Part shown: one piece after another, positions 1 through 18,776 of the stretch
How the letters are laid out: every line of letters starts with the position of its first letter
Numbering within the stretch: the stretch's first letter is position 1
Assembly (NCBI GenBank): GCA_020137815.1
Contig: CM035353.1
Location: 6,009,597-6,073,596 of the forward strand
DNA from: Hormiphora californensis
Taxonomy: Eukaryota; Ctenophora; Tentaculata; Cydippida; Pleurobrachiidae
Direction of reading: 5' to 3'
DNA length: 64,000 nt
Program-made: the position numbers and the translations under genes
The notes under the pieces: generated by a model
What the model saw: only the letters and a program-made list of their open reading frames with translations
Told to the model about the DNA's origin: nothing
The model's database searches: none

Positions 1-130
1 AATTGAGACGTAACGTCTATAAATGCGTCTGTAACACGTCTGGCGCGTCTGATACGTCTTTACTACGTCTATAGTACGTCTAGGTACGTCTTTAGCACGT
101 CCATAGTACGTCTGTCGCTAATACGTTTGA
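1..130. repeat. Degenerate ACGTCT-type short tandem array
   Basis: The first 130 bases carry about ten copies of ACGTCT or CGTCT, spaced roughly 9-13 bp apart with variable spacers such as tata, gcac and ttag. The array starts at the window edge, so its full length is unknown. No coding potential is apparent. Confidence 0.6.
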
Positions 131-228
131 TTTGCCAAGCAGTGGAACAGTTAATATATGGCAACTTTGCATTTGTTGAGTAAGGAACAAAGGAAACTGG
201 TAAAAGAAAATTGGACAAAGGATACTGG

Positions 229-310
229 GGCGATCATACCGATCGCAAATTTAGAGAAAATGGGGACAGGGAATAAAGTTTTCTCTAATTTTGCGATCGG
301 TACGATCGCC
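229..310. repeat. Short inverted repeat (foldback), 32-bp arms
   Basis: Bases 229-260 and 279-310 are reverse complements with two mismatches in 32, separated by an 18-bp loop. The stem carries GATCGC and CTCTAA blocks. Because the arms are inverted, small open frames on both strands give similar peptides, so I do not call a gene here. It is probably a piece of a MITE-like element. Confidence 0.75.
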
Positions 311-344
311 ACAGTCTCCCTCTCTGTCAGTTGGTTACTATAGC

Positions 345-1550
345 CGGGCATTGGGTTCTCTCTCCCTCCTCTCTCTCTCTCGCTCTCTTTGCCATGTTTC
401 TTGAATTGTTCATATTATGTACTTTCTTTTTATTCTAAAAACGAACACAGTGTCAGGCGACTCAACATGCTACATACTCTTCACCGAAGTCTCGTCAGTG
501 TGTCTCCTCCCATGCCGTTTGATGGAAATGTGTTCCGTGTTCATTTCTTATTATTTTAGTTTTTGGTAAGTGGACTTACCAAAAACTAAAATACTTGGGC
601 GTTTGATGGAAAATGTGTTCCGTGTTCATTTCTTATTATTTTAGTTTTTGGTAAGTGCACTTACCAAAAACTGGTGCGTATTCTAAGGGAGGTCGCGCGG
701 CGCTAGTGCTGGGCGAGGAAATTATGTGGTTTTTTTAGGGTAGTGAATATCACCACCGTTAAGTATAAACGGTTCGAGTACTAGAGGAAGTATCACTCTG
801 AAACTTTGTAGGGATGCTAGATAGACTATATACTTGGCCGGGGTATGAAATCTTTAAATTTGGACAAAATATGGTGATCTAGCTACCTGAAGGAATTGAT
901 GAAATTCAAAGATCTCATATCCCGGGACGTAAAATACTATTTTAGGCATGCTTGCAAAATATGAACTTGAAATCTTGAGAAATGAAAAAACTAGACACTA
1001 ATTACAGTAGGTGACCAGGGAGGTCATCCGAAGCGAACTCCATGTGTGAAACCTTCGCGCGCTACTTTTAGTCTGCCCAATTAGCAATTGGGGCCATGGG
1101 GCCTAATTGATTATCTGGTGTACATTCTGGGTTGTAATTTGGTTGCCAAGGCTCTCTAGACAGTTTTAGCAGACAATCAGACAAGCTTTTCTGTTCTGGT
1201 TGATGCTGACAATTGACATCTCACTAGGTTGAAGAGAGAATTTTGCTAGTAAATTGTGTTACTTGCAAAACGGTCCCACTTTGCGCGGGCTGACGCAGTG
1301 TACACTGTACAGCTGCAGTACACTGCGTGGGGTGTGTCGATCGAGGTAGATTTCAAAATCTCTATTCTCTCCACTCCATTTTAGTTTTTGAAAAACTAAA
1401 ATACTTGGTACCACGTACGAGATCCAACCAAACTCAAGAATCTCTCAGAGGAAAAATGTTACCTAGTTCCAGATTCATATAAGGAACTCCGAAGTTTTAC
1501 TTGGTTAGGCCGGGAGTTTGACTCCTTGGAGCATTTGAGGCGATATCAAT
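345..1550. repeat. Gene-free stretch with duplicated palindromic block
   Basis: A block at 517-573 is repeated directly at 601-657. The first copy ends in a 42-bp palindrome (552-593) with perfect 20-bp arms around GG; the second has a shorter palindromic end. A related palindrome with the same AAAAACTAAAATACTTGG edge lies at about 1378-1405. The three copies may be terminal pieces of one repeat family. I see no gene in the remainder. Confidence 0.55.
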
Positions 1551-1628
1551 GCTTTGCATATTCCGAATCGCAGCACTACAACAACAACAACAACATTAAC
1601 AACCCGCTCGCATGAGGAGGCCTTGACG

Positions 1629-1708
1629 TGGCGCAGCGGCTTACGGCTCCCAGTCTTGACTGGGAGTCGTCCGCTTCTCCTGGTCTGGACTGGTAGCTCA
1701 ACGAATCC
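1629..1708 (+). repeat. Possible tRNA-derived SINE head
   Basis: TGGCGCAGCGGC at 1629-1640 fits the RNA polymerase III A-box consensus, and CGAATCC at 1702-1708 fits the 3' half of a B box. Spacing of about 70 bp is long for a tRNA, and no cloverleaf can be drawn. An (ACA)n stretch precedes it. This could equally be a chance match in a dispersed repeat. Confidence 0.25.
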
Positions 1709-1951
1709 TCTTCAACTAAAGGGACTGCTTCTGATCTGGGATTTTCCTATCTCCAAATCTCTGGCCGGACAACTTCAGTGGAGGATGCAAGGAGTGTCAA
1801 CCGACACCCCCAGACCAGGAGTGGTGGAGCTGGCGAGAGGTTCTCTCCTGCGGAGTAAACTATACGCTTCAAAAAGTTTTGGTATTGGGTCGTCTCGGTA
1901 TGCGCACTGTTATCATGTGCAACTCGGCCTTCGACCGAAAAGGGCCCGTCT

Positions 1952-1954
<3 letters not shown>

Positions 1955-2017
<63 letters not shown>
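1955..2017. repeat. (CT)n microsatellite
   Basis: About 31 uninterrupted CT units. The Ser-Leu and Glu-Arg open frames across it are repeat artefacts. Confidence 0.95.
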
Positions 2018-2022
<5 letters not shown>

Positions 2023-2461
2023 CCTCTCATAATTCACAGTATGTGATAAGAGCCACATCGAAAAAGATTAGCCGAAGAAACCTAACGTGAGCTACATAGT
2101 GATATGTGAGTCGAGATCAACTATGGTGGGCTCACTCTCAGTGATCAAAACACTGAAGCGTACTGAGATGGAGAGTAGGTGGATATCTATATAGCGCATA
2201 AAGCGTATAAATACCATAACGAGTGAGATTAGGAAGAAACTACTTAACATAAAGACAATGATTTACGTAACCATATCAAAGAAAAGGGACAGCCTCCCTG
2301 GGGGCTCATCAAAGAGAAATCAACCCAATCTAATTATAATAATTATGATAATATTAGAAACAGAGTACGGAAAAAAGGTTTATGTACAAGGTTTATGTAT
2401 TAAAAATCAAGCCTATACTTTCCATAACTCCATGTCTGATACAATTTTAACCATTATATAG

Positions 2462-2880
2462 AAAGACTCTTTCGACTTTCAAATAGAAAGAGAAAGAAAA
2501 AAGACTCTTTCAAAGAGAAAGAGAAAGAGAAAGAGAAAGAGAAAGAGAAAGAGAATAAGAGAAAAGAAGCAAAGAGTAAAGAGAAAGAGAAAGATAAATA
2601 GAAAGAGAACTGCTAAAAGAGAAAGAGTAAAGAGAAATAGAAAGAGACTACATAGAAAGATCAATAGCCTCAGAGTCAAGTTGCAGAACATGAAGCATGC
2701 TGCCAGACCAAACCCAAAGACCCGAGACAAAACCCCGCAAAACCAACCCCTCCAAACCAAACCAAACCACAAACCTCCAACCAAAACTCCAAAACCTCCA
2801 CCAACCTCCAAAGCTCCAACAACCTCCAACCCTCCACCAAACCTCCACCAACCTCCAAACCTCCACACCTAAACGCAACC
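2462..2880. repeat. Low-complexity GAAAGA tract followed by CCAACCTCCAAA tract
   Basis: 2490-2660 is built from GAAAGA/GAGAAA units. 2700-2880 is built from CCAAA and CCTCCAAC units, almost pure A+C on this strand. Both give open frames of biased composition on both strands that should not be read as genes. Confidence 0.85.
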
Positions 2881-3174
2881 TAACCACACCTAACTCCGCC
2901 AAACACCAAGAGATCCGGAACAGCGGAAAGACCGAGACCCTCCGTCCACTAAGATGGTAAATGTGGACACTCGCCAGAAACCGAGACTCAGATCGAACTC
3001 ATCAGCCGTAAACCTGACAACCGTTTCGGGGCTTTAATTCGGTACGGGTACACAAGGTACTAAGTCAGGCGCCCCGGCAATCTCGATAATCTGAGACCAC
3101 CGTTCGATCTATACCCAGTTGCCCGGAATGAATGTGTCGACTGGGGTCCCTCACTGCCTCCCCCTTTGACAGGT

Positions 3175-4370
3175 TTATGACAGTAAGGGTACACCCGTCC
3201 AAACACACACTCCACTGCGAGGGCGAGTCTCAACCACTTCACTGCCTCCACTACTCCACACTCCTGTACTCCCACTCCTTCTTCGCCGAATGGAGTAGAT
3301 CCACATGGAACAGTGAGCAGCCTCTTTCCCCGTATCCTTAACCAGCTTCCTAAGACCCCTCCCTCTAAACCCAAGACGAGAAGCTGCTCTAACCAGACTA
3401 TCCGCCACCTGCCCTCGAGCCCCAACCTCTACCTACCGCCATATTAAAACACCTCCACCCATTAGACTCACACTCCCTCTCAAGGTCCGTGTAACCGTTC
3501 AATCTTGAGAGTATGGGCATCCCCTATTCTCTCTTCTGCAGGGCAAGTGAGCTCCCACCAGATCACCGTCTTTACCTCTCGCGAGAAGACAACAAGATCA
3601 GGCCTTAACCTGGTCTGGGCGATCTCCGCCGGGAACTTGAGCTGACTTCCGATGTCAGAGAGGACAACCCAGTCCTTAGCGCCTGACAGGATCCCACACC
3701 CACTAACCCTCTTCTTCCCCTTCTTCTTCCCCTTCTTACCCTCTGCAAACGAACTCGATACTCCGGGACCCTCTCGTGGACCTCGATGCAGCGTTAGCAA
3801 CGGACCTCGCAGTGAAACTGTACCTGCTCGCCTATCTGCCGCAGGACCTTGTCATGCCGCCACCGGTATCTCCCCTGACCCAGAGCCACCTTACAGCCGG
3901 TTAGAATATGGCGAATACTCCCTGGAGCATCACCACACAGCTTGCAAAGACCGTCTTCCCCTTCCTTCCACTTCTTTGCAAGCGACGGCACGACAAGGGT
4001 TCCATAAACTGCTCTTAGGATGAAGCCAACCATTCCCTCCTTCATGTCGAATAGGCTTCTCCAGCTTAACTCCATCGAGACCACATCCTCTCCCTCCAAG
4101 CTAACCACATCCCCTGAACCTCTAACTGCATGGTCTCTACAGTCCTCACCTGGTCTAAACCTCTCTCGAACTCGCTCAATCACAACACCTCTCCTCTCGC
4201 TGTCCGACAGCTTCTCCCAAGGCTTTCGCCACTCACCGAAGCCAATCCCTGCCCTAGGGTATGGAGGAATCATACCGCGGACTGCATCACACCGAACATC
4301 ACTAACTGCCTCCTCTAACTCTTCCCCTGCTTTCCACTTCCTACCAGACCTGACAAGAGGCTGAAGCGCT
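3175..4370 (-). mobile_element. RLE-type non-LTR retrotransposon relic, C-terminal half
   Basis: On the minus strand, 4370-3794 encodes the tail of a reverse transcriptase-type polyprotein: a basic SGRKWKAGEELEEAV segment, then a CKLCG...HILTGC zinc-knuckle-like motif and GRYRWRHDKVL, which is characteristic of the region after the thumb in RLE-bearing LINEs. A second frame (3800-3480) continues with LRPDLVVFS...WWELTCPAEERI. This is the restriction-like endonuclease core, in which Asp and Glu of a PD-(D/E)XK fold can be seen. A third piece (3408-3175, GFRGRGLRKLVKDTG) resembles the extreme C-terminus. The three pieces are in different frames, and no fingers or palm domain precedes them, so this is a 5'-truncated, frame-broken relic. 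The group (R2/NeSL/HERO-like) is inferred from motif style only. Confidence 0.75.
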
Positions 4371-4379
4371 AGGATAAAG

Positions 4380-4470
4380 AGAAAGAGAAAGAGAAAGAAA
4401 AAAGAGAAAGAAAGAAAGAAAAGAAAGAGAAGAGAAAAGAAAAAAGAAAAAAGAGAAAGAAAGAAAACCC
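4380..4470. repeat. GAAAGA-rich purine tract
   Basis: AGAGAAAGAAAG-type low complexity abuts the 5' side of the retrotransposon relic on its coding strand. Confidence 0.8.
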
Positions 4471-4519
4471 AGCCCAAAAAGTAAATCCCTAACCCCTCAG
4501 ACAATCAATGATCCTCTAC

Positions 4520-5070
4520 CTCCCACTCCACCTTTAATCCCTCCCTACCCCCTCTCCCTCTCCCTCTCCCCCTCTCCCTCTCCCCCTCTCCCTCTCCTCT
4601 CCCTCTCCTACCCTCTCCCTCTCCCTCCCTTTTCCTCTCCTCTCCCTCCCTTTCCCTCCCCTCTCCCCCCCTCCCTCTCCCTCTCCCCCCCTCTCCCCTC
4701 CCCCTCCTCTCCCTCTCCCCCCCTCCCCCCTCCCCCCCTCCCCTACCCCTCTCCCCCCTCTCCCTCCCTCTCCCTCTCCCCTCCCCCCTCTCCCCTCGCC
4801 CCTCCTCCCTCCCCCCCCCCCCTCCGCCTCCCAAAGAAACCCACAAGATCCCACTCAGTCTCCTCCCTCCTGCTCCCCCCCCCCAATCCCTCTCCCTCCA
4901 TCGCCCCCTACTGCCCCTCCCCTCCCTCCCTCCCTCCTTCCTCAGCCCCCTCCCGCCCCCTCCCTCTCCCTCCTTCCTCTCCGCCCCCCCCCCTCCCTCC
5001 CCCCCGCGCCCCCTGACGCCCTCATCCTAAAACCCACTCACCCAAACGAGACCTCCCCCCCCGCCCCTCG
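4520..5070. repeat. Polypyrimidine CCCTCTCCC tract
   Basis: About 500 bp are almost pure C+T on the plus strand, built from CCCTCTCC units with C homopolymers up to about 12. Gly-Arg-Glu frames on the minus strand are artefacts. Long homopurine/homopyrimidine tracts of this kind can adopt triplex (H-DNA) structure. Confidence 0.9.
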
Positions 5071-6187
5071 CCTCCCCCACCTTTCCCGAAAAAAATTAGG
5101 TTCCCTGCTGAAGGAGTCTGTACATTGTACTTCCCCGCTCCCGCTCTCCCGGACTTCCCCCCTCCCGTCCCCCTTTCTGTTCCTCCATGAAAATCTTGGG
5201 TTACGGAAATATACGCCTGCCCCATCTTCGAACTTCGCGTGCATATACCCCCTTTAAATTTTCGTTTGCCTTGGATCGCGCGCGTTTCAAAATAAATCGA
5301 AAATTGAATCACGAAAAATTTATATTTTTTCTTCCACTTTTCAAAATTTTGGCCCCGCCTTTCAAATCACCGCGTTTGCCTTTTCCCGGAAAATTGGAAT
5401 GCGCTGCAGCCCCCTCATGCGCGCACCCCCGCAACGAGGGGACTGGAGGGAATGCCGCGCGCGCGTTTGGCCTGAGCCCGGCTGGGTCGAAAATAACTTT
5501 GCGAGCGAAAAAACGGCGGTGCTTATAACTTTGGCCCCTGAAGTCCGTTTTGCTTGATTCTTTCACTAGCTGTTAGATCTGACAATTATCTATCTTGCTG
5601 TTTTTGAGAGAAGTTAATTGGACTTGAGGAGGCTGAGCAATAGCCGTTCAAAGATTGGTTGTTTTCAAAAAGTGACGTCACAGATCCCTGCAGGGACACT
5701 TTGTTTCAAATTTGAATTAAAATCTCGAATTTTTTTATTTTACCGCACTCGATTTTGCGGAGTTTGGTTCATATCTCCTGTTCCTGATAAGATAGAGACC
5801 TGAAACCGGTTGCATTTGAAAGGTGTTATCTTCCTCTTTCCAACGCTACCAAAACGATTTCTGTACCTTATCTGGAACCGGAGATATGATTGATTATGTA
5901 TTCCCCCCTAGCGCGGTATTCCCTCCAGGCCCCTTATATTATATTATAAGGGGCCTGCAACGTATGCCAACCCGGAAAAGGCTTTTCCGGATCCTTGGCT
6001 GTCGATTATATCCTGATCTAAACCTATCATCTTGTACTCTGAAATTTATCATTGTAATGAGTGTGCGGTTGCGACAGAGACCCTGTAAAACTCGGGCGCC
6101 CCGATAGTAGTTTACTCCTTGTCAGATTTAACAGACGCTACACCTGTCTAACAAGCTGTTTTTGAGGAATTAAATGAGAAACCGAAA
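5071..6187. other. Gene-free stretch with two perfect small palindromes
   Basis: No exon or known protein was recognised. 5926-5957 is a 32-bp inverted repeat (arms CAGGCCCCTTATA). 5972-5990 is a second palindrome (CCGGAAAAG on each side of one base), 14 bp further on. Small open frames across 5187-6107 have no recognisable content. Confidence 0.6.
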
Positions 6188-6460
6188 GTGACTACGATGA
6201 AACGCATCGGCGAAAGAAATGAGAAGCGCCCTAGACCGCTCTTAGTATCCCTGGAGAAGAGAGCGACTCTCCTCGCACTCCTCAGAAAGGCACGAAACCT
6301 CAAAGACTCCAAACAGTTTTCGGCTGTTTATCTCTCTCCGGATCTTACGCCCTCTGAACTGAAAGAGCAAAAAGCTCTAAGGTCCACTTTGAAGCGGATA
6401 CGATCAGAAGATCCTGACGGCTGCTACTTCATCCGTAATAATCTTATCCAAGTGGGATAG
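6188..6460 (+). pseudogene. Retroelement ORF1-like C-terminal domain fragment
   Basis: A 90-codon frame contains RPRPLLVSL, LLRKARNLKDS and VYLSPDLTPSE. This pattern (RPRP-lead, K-rich helix, 'DLTP...ERK') recurs in the RNA-binding ORF1 proteins of invertebrate non-LTR retroelements. Its short length, lack of an N-terminal RRM and lack of a reverse transcriptase downstream suggest an isolated remnant. The next ORF (prefoldin) begins 230 bp later and is unrelated. Confidence 0.5.
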
Positions 6461-6690
6461 TTCCCCACTAACTCACCGTTATCAGAGAACCGTGCTAGGA
6501 GCAGGCAGTCTACTGCAGTCCCTTTCAAATTAAGGAAAACGAGTTGTCTGTATACAAACTGTGTCAGTGCGGGATATAAAGTGTCATTTTTATTATTATT
6601 ATTTATTATTATAATTTAAAACTGAACCGCAAACTCCGTGAAGTAGAATTACCGTATCACTCACTTGAAATGTTTCAGTTCAAGGAAAAT

Positions 6691-7170
6691 ATGTCTGCTC
6701 CCGCCGCCGACCAGAATGTCCAAGCAGTTGACCTCGCCCAGCTACCCGTTCCTCAGCTAAACCAACTGCGTACCCAGTTTGAGGAGGAAGAGAACATGCT
6801 AACACAGTCCCTTGCACAGTTGAAAGGAGTTCAATCGCGGTTTGTTGAATCTCAGGAATGTGTCGCTAAGATGAGCAAAAAGGACCTCGGTAAGCCCATT
6901 CTGGTGCCCCTGACTAGTTCCATGTATGTTCCCGGGGAGTTGGCCAACACGGAGACTGTCCTAGTGGATATTGGTACTGGATACCATGTTAAGATGGATA
7001 TCCCCAGTGCTAAACAGTATTTCGATCGGATCATCGAATACATTACCAAGAAGATGGAGGTGGTCCAGAAGAATTTGGTTGAAAAAGATAAGTTGAGGCA
7101 GGTGACAACAGATATCCTTCAATTGAAGCTCCAGGCTCAGGTTCAGCAGCAACAACAGCAGGCATCGTAA
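6691..7170 (+). CDS. PFDN5: Prefoldin subunit 5
   Basis: Prefoldin is a hexameric cytosolic chaperone that passes nascent actin and tubulin to the CCT chaperonin; subunit 5 is one of its two alpha-type subunits. This frame gives 159 residues, close to the family's ~150. It shows the expected order: an N-terminal coiled coil (LAQLPVPQLNQLRTQFEEEE), the beta-hairpin core LVPLTSSMYVPGEL and VLVDIGTGYHVKMD, then a second coiled coil ending in a Gln-rich tail. An in-frame ATG lies 21 nt upstream at 6670. I prefer 6691 because TGTTTCAG at 6671-6678 looks like a 3' splice site that would remove the upstream ATG. No intron interrupts the coding region, unlike most neighbours. The next gene starts only 187 bp after the stop on the same strand. 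Identity is confident; only the start is debatable. Confidence 0.95.
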   Translation: MSAPAADQNVQAVDLAQLPVPQLNQLRTQFEEEENMLTQSLAQLKGVQSRFVESQECVAKMSKKDLGKPILVPLTSSMYVPGELANTETVLVDIGTGYHVKMDIPSAKQYFDRIIEYITKKMEVVQKNLVEKDKLRQVTTDILQLKLQAQVQQQQQQAS

Positions 7171-7340
7171 GGGGGGAGCTGCGACGATATAATGTTTCTT
7201 TTTTTGTATATATAACATCCCTCTCTTATCAAGTTATTTGTGTACACAAGGTGTTTTGATAAACTTTTAGTGTCTTACTATCGTGTCCTAAAATCCCCTT
7301 AATTTTCAAATCCAAACTACATATTATATCTCCAAACTAC

Positions 7341-7356
7341 TCTCTAGGAACAGATC
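7341..7356 (+). promoter_or_regulatory. Putative 3' splice site just upstream of the zinc-finger start codon
   Basis: CTACTCTCTAG ends at 7347, ten bases before the ATG and only about 177 bp after the prefoldin stop. It could receive a 5' UTR exon or a spliced leader. This is inference from the motif alone. Confidence 0.4.
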
Positions 7357-12543
<5,187 letters not shown>

Positions 12544-12689
12544 GATTGACATAGTGGGAAACTACACTAAACTATTGTGAGCTACTTTTAGAGCCCCTTT
12601 GTTTGAAGTCAGGGAGAGAGTATAATGTACCATGTGCCCCTCCTCAAAAGTACATCAACTTGAGTAATAAGTGGTATGATTACAAGAAA

Positions 12690-12695
12690 AATAAA
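12690..12695 (+). terminator. Polyadenylation signal AATAAA of the zinc-finger gene
   Basis: Canonical hexamer 147 bp after the stop codon, followed by a GT-rich stretch (TGTTGTGTAGTGGTGTTTT). Confidence 0.6.
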
Positions 12696-12699
12696 ACAA

Positions 12700-13430
12700 T
12701 TCCAATGGTATGTTGTGTAGTGGTGTTTTAACTTTTAAAATCATATATCCGTAATGTTACTATATATTTGCAATTCAATATATAATATCGCCGCATGTGA
12801 AAACCTTTTTACTCGTACAAAACAAGTCTTTCGGGTGCCTAATTTGATGCCACAATGTGTGTGTACTTGTAATTCAAACGAAAATCTATGGTACAATTCT
12901 TTACTCTCAGTTAGTTGTTTTGTTCCAGGGTCGAGAAAAGCAGTTAGGTCCCATAGTGATATAAGGAGTGATTTTGGTTGATTCTTTTTAGTACTACTTC
13001 CTATGTTGGTGAAGCCCATGAAGTGGTCAATTTTTTGTTCAATGATTTTGCAAAAAGTCGTCCAAATGCTCGAGAGAAATAGATAGATAGAGAGATAGAG
13101 AAAAAGTTCCATAGACTTGAGCGTGTGTTTGTGTTCTTCTATTCTCGTTTTTGTGTTTTTGTGTAGACGACAGAGAGGCGGGAGAGAGAGAGGCACTTAT
13201 CATTTTACAGTGTATACAATTTATAAATGATAATATATCAGACTTGTTATTATTACCCCCACAAAGTACCCCCGGAATCGCTATGTAGGATTTTAGCTAT
13301 GTAGGGTTTTAACTATTTAGGATTTTAGCTATCGCCAGAAATCTTACAGCATATAAAGTATGCTGTGTGATTTCTGGCACATTTTACCCCCACACACCTT
13401 GTGTATAATGCCAGCTCTAATAACACAAAT
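12700..13430. other. Intergenic stretch between zinc-finger gene and RPB9
   Basis: No exon recognised on either strand. AT-rich, with a short GATA-like run near 13080 and a repeated TAGGATTTTAGCTAT motif at 13285-13335. Confidence 0.5.
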
Positions 13431-13439
13431 TCAACCCCC

Positions 13440-13862
13440 ATAACTCTTATAATAGCACCACCGCCCCCCCCCCCCTTTATATCAACTATCCTCTTTTTAT
13501 AACAGAGCTCTATCCCCACCCCAATATAATACTTACTTGATACTTGGTTCGGTCTCCCCGTTATAACAACTATCCTATTTATATAACACCCCCCCCCCCC
13601 AATATAACAACTATCCTATTTAAAACAACCCTCCGCACCCCAATATACACACCAAAACACCCCCCATCCCAAGCACTACCTATTTTTATAACACCCCCCC
13701 CCCCCCACCCAATATAACAAATCTCCTATTTATATAACACCCCCCCACCCCTAATATAACAAATCTCCTATTTTTATAACACACCCCCCCCACCCCAATA
13801 TAATAAATCTCCTATTTTTATAACACCCCCCCCCCCCCCAATATAACAATCATCCTCTCGTT
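13440..13862. repeat. ~38-bp minisatellite upstream of RPB9
   Basis: Units of the form AATATAACAAATCTCCTATTTTTATAACAC plus a C run (9-15 C) repeat about nine times and end less than 20 bp before the RPB9 start codon. The C runs are the most variable part and are prone to assembly error. Confidence 0.85.
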
Positions 13863-13871
13863 ATAATAGCC

Positions 13872-14785
13872 ATGGTAATAAGCAGTGAGGGAGGTCCCCA
13901 ATTTGTGGGGATCAAGTTCTGTCCCGAGTGTAATAACATGTTGTATCCAAAGGAGGACAAGGAATCTAAACGGTATATACTTTGTACTATAATCAACTTA
14001 TTGATTTATTTTGATTAACCTTTCATGTTTTAAAACATGGTGCCATATAATAATAATCAAACCACTCCAAAATTGTGCTTTTTGACCACTTTTTGAAGGT
14101 GGTTCGATCATGATCATTCTGTGTTTCTGAATTCTAGATTCATTTGATTTTAAAATTGCTACATCCCCCTCCCGCAGGTTACAGTATCAGTGTCAAAACT
14201 GTGAACACACGGAAAGAGCCCTGAATAACTGTATTTATGTGAACAAAATTACCCACGAAATCGATGAGCTACAAACGATAGTTGGCGATGTTATCTCCGA
14301 CCCTACTTTACCCAGAACTCAGGTAATAATATGAATTGGTATGGAGTGTAAAATACACGCACAATATGTAATGCTGTTTCGCACACAATAACATGCATTT
14401 GTCCGTTATAACAGTCAAGGATACTGTCACACGACTCGGTCGCACTTTACAGCTGAAATTTGTGCAGTAACGCGCGACCAGTAGAATAATGGGCAAACAG
14501 CGCCCCGTAAGGTGCCTGCCGCGCACTGGCCGACTATGCGCGTTCACAATCCCCCCAAATCCAGCGCTGACAAGAGAGCCACTGTCCAATGCTGCAACAA
14601 TCACACACAAACAAGAACTGCACCTCATGTTTATCTCACTTTAACTTCCTCAGGACCATCCCTGTCCGCGATGTAGCCAGTGTTTGGCCGTGTTCTTCCA
14701 AGCCCAAAGCAGTGCAGTGGATCAAGGAATGAGGCTGTATTACGTGTGCTGCAACCAACAGTGTAACCATAAGTGGACTGAATGA
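13872..14785 (+). CDS. POLR2I: RNA polymerase II subunit RPB9
   Basis: RPB9 is a small Pol II subunit that helps start-site selection, fidelity and TFIIS-dependent cleavage. Three exons (13872-13972, 14178-14322, 14654-14785) join with GT-AG introns into exactly 125 codons, the same length as the human protein. The N-terminal zinc ribbon has C17-x2-C20 (FCPEC) and C39-x2-C42, followed by the conserved [15 protein letters not shown] and DPTLPRT segments. The C-terminal TFIIS-like ribbon has C86-x2-C89 and C114-x4-C119 with AVFFQ and MRLYYVC between, ending in HKWTE. All eight zinc ligands are present. The start ATG directly follows a minisatellite, so its promoter must lie in or beyond that repeat. 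Confidence 0.97.
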
Positions 14786-14789
14786 ACTA

Positions 14790-15679
14790 ATGAACTGTGT
14801 TTTAACCTTGTATTGAGATATTTGAAATGTTTTTATTGCTCTGCTCCGATGAACCAGCTTGACCGACAGCAAAATCAGACTTGTGATTAATTTGAACTTA
14901 AGAGCGGCAGTGCGGTAACTCCCTTCTTTCCTCTCTCTGATTGTTTCAGATATGTACATCTCTCTGCCACTCCAAACCCTATTACAAAACCATTTACCAC
15001 CCATTGCTAACCACAACACACTGTCGCATCCCGGAGCCGATGTTCAAACGATCAGGGAAGATCGGCTGTCCACCATAGCGAGCTGCGCGCACTAGCAAAC
15101 TTTTCATAGTAAGTCTTGAGATGCGCGCTACGCAATCGTACCGGACCAAGGTCACACAACAGAGTGAGAGTACAAAAACACAAGGATTTGCACCGTACTG
15201 AATATTCAAAATATAGACAGAGTTTTGTTCTGAACTGAAAATTACTGACAATTAAATATAACACAATCACAATAATAACGTGTGTCTATCAAAGACGTTG
15301 TAAAACACGTAGGGTACAAAGATTTACAAGTTCATGCAAGGTATCACACACGCCCTTAGTCTCCATATCCCGCATATTGTTCCTTTCTTTATCTCTACAT
15401 ATCTCTCTCTCTCACTCACTCTCTCACTCTCTATCTCACTCTCTCTCTCTCTCTATCTCTCATATGGCTGTCAACAAGTGTATCATAACACAGATATCTC
15501 AGCTCGTACACATATTAGACAATGGCATATGTACAGACTTTCCGTCTTCCGTTTCCCATTGCACTAACTGAACATCATATCTTCTATGTCCACATTGTCT
15601 TTCTTCCGATCCCCTTCAGATCCAATAATACTTTCAACAATCCTTCTCAGCGAGATCTCTAACGCTGTTGATTGGACCC
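14790..15679. other. Intergenic stretch between RPB9 and tetraspanin 3' ends
   Basis: RPB9 and the tetraspanin gene converge here. A (CT)n/CACTCTCT low-complexity run lies at 15395-15465. No exon was recognised and no clear AATAAA was found for either gene. Confidence 0.5.
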
Positions 15680-18023
<2,344 letters not shown>

Positions 18024-18701
18024 GATAATTTAAGGGCTGATTCGAGTCTGTGAAAAAAAGAGGGACTGTTTAGTATTGGGCAGTTGGGTTCGGGAATGCT
18101 GAACTGAGGAAAAGAAAGTTTTGTAAGTTAAACTCAGGAAAATGGGGGGATTATATCTTGTAACTTTTGTGGCCAACAATTCTAAAATAATGCATTTCTG
18201 GACAACTCAAAAGTTGATCATACTGATTTGCTACACAAGCAGACCTATGTTCATCAGTTGATTGCAAAGATTGCATACAACTTCCGTGGAGTTAGAGCAA
18301 GGGGAAATAGATTTTATGATTTAACATAGCAACGTCATTTCAAGTCAGGCAGAACTGTGATAGAGGCATTTAGGTATCCCAAGTGCAACAACCATGATCC
18401 CTTTAATATCAAACCATATTGGGTATAAGATGCGATAAAAACTATATAATATTGCCGGATATTGGTGGTTTACTCCACTGCAAGTGGTTACGAAGTCACA
18501 TATATGACACATTTACCACCATGAGACGCTCATGTGGAGGGGTAATTTCATTACCAAGTTTACTACGGAGATATATGTGGAACTAATATGATACTGCACA
18601 CAGAAAGAGAAATGAGGGTCGAGCAACCCCCACAGTTTGTATGTAGAGTCGGTGAAATTAGAAAACACGGTCCCCCAGTGGGGGAGCTGCATCTTGAAAA
18701 T

Positions 18702-18776
<75 letters not shown>

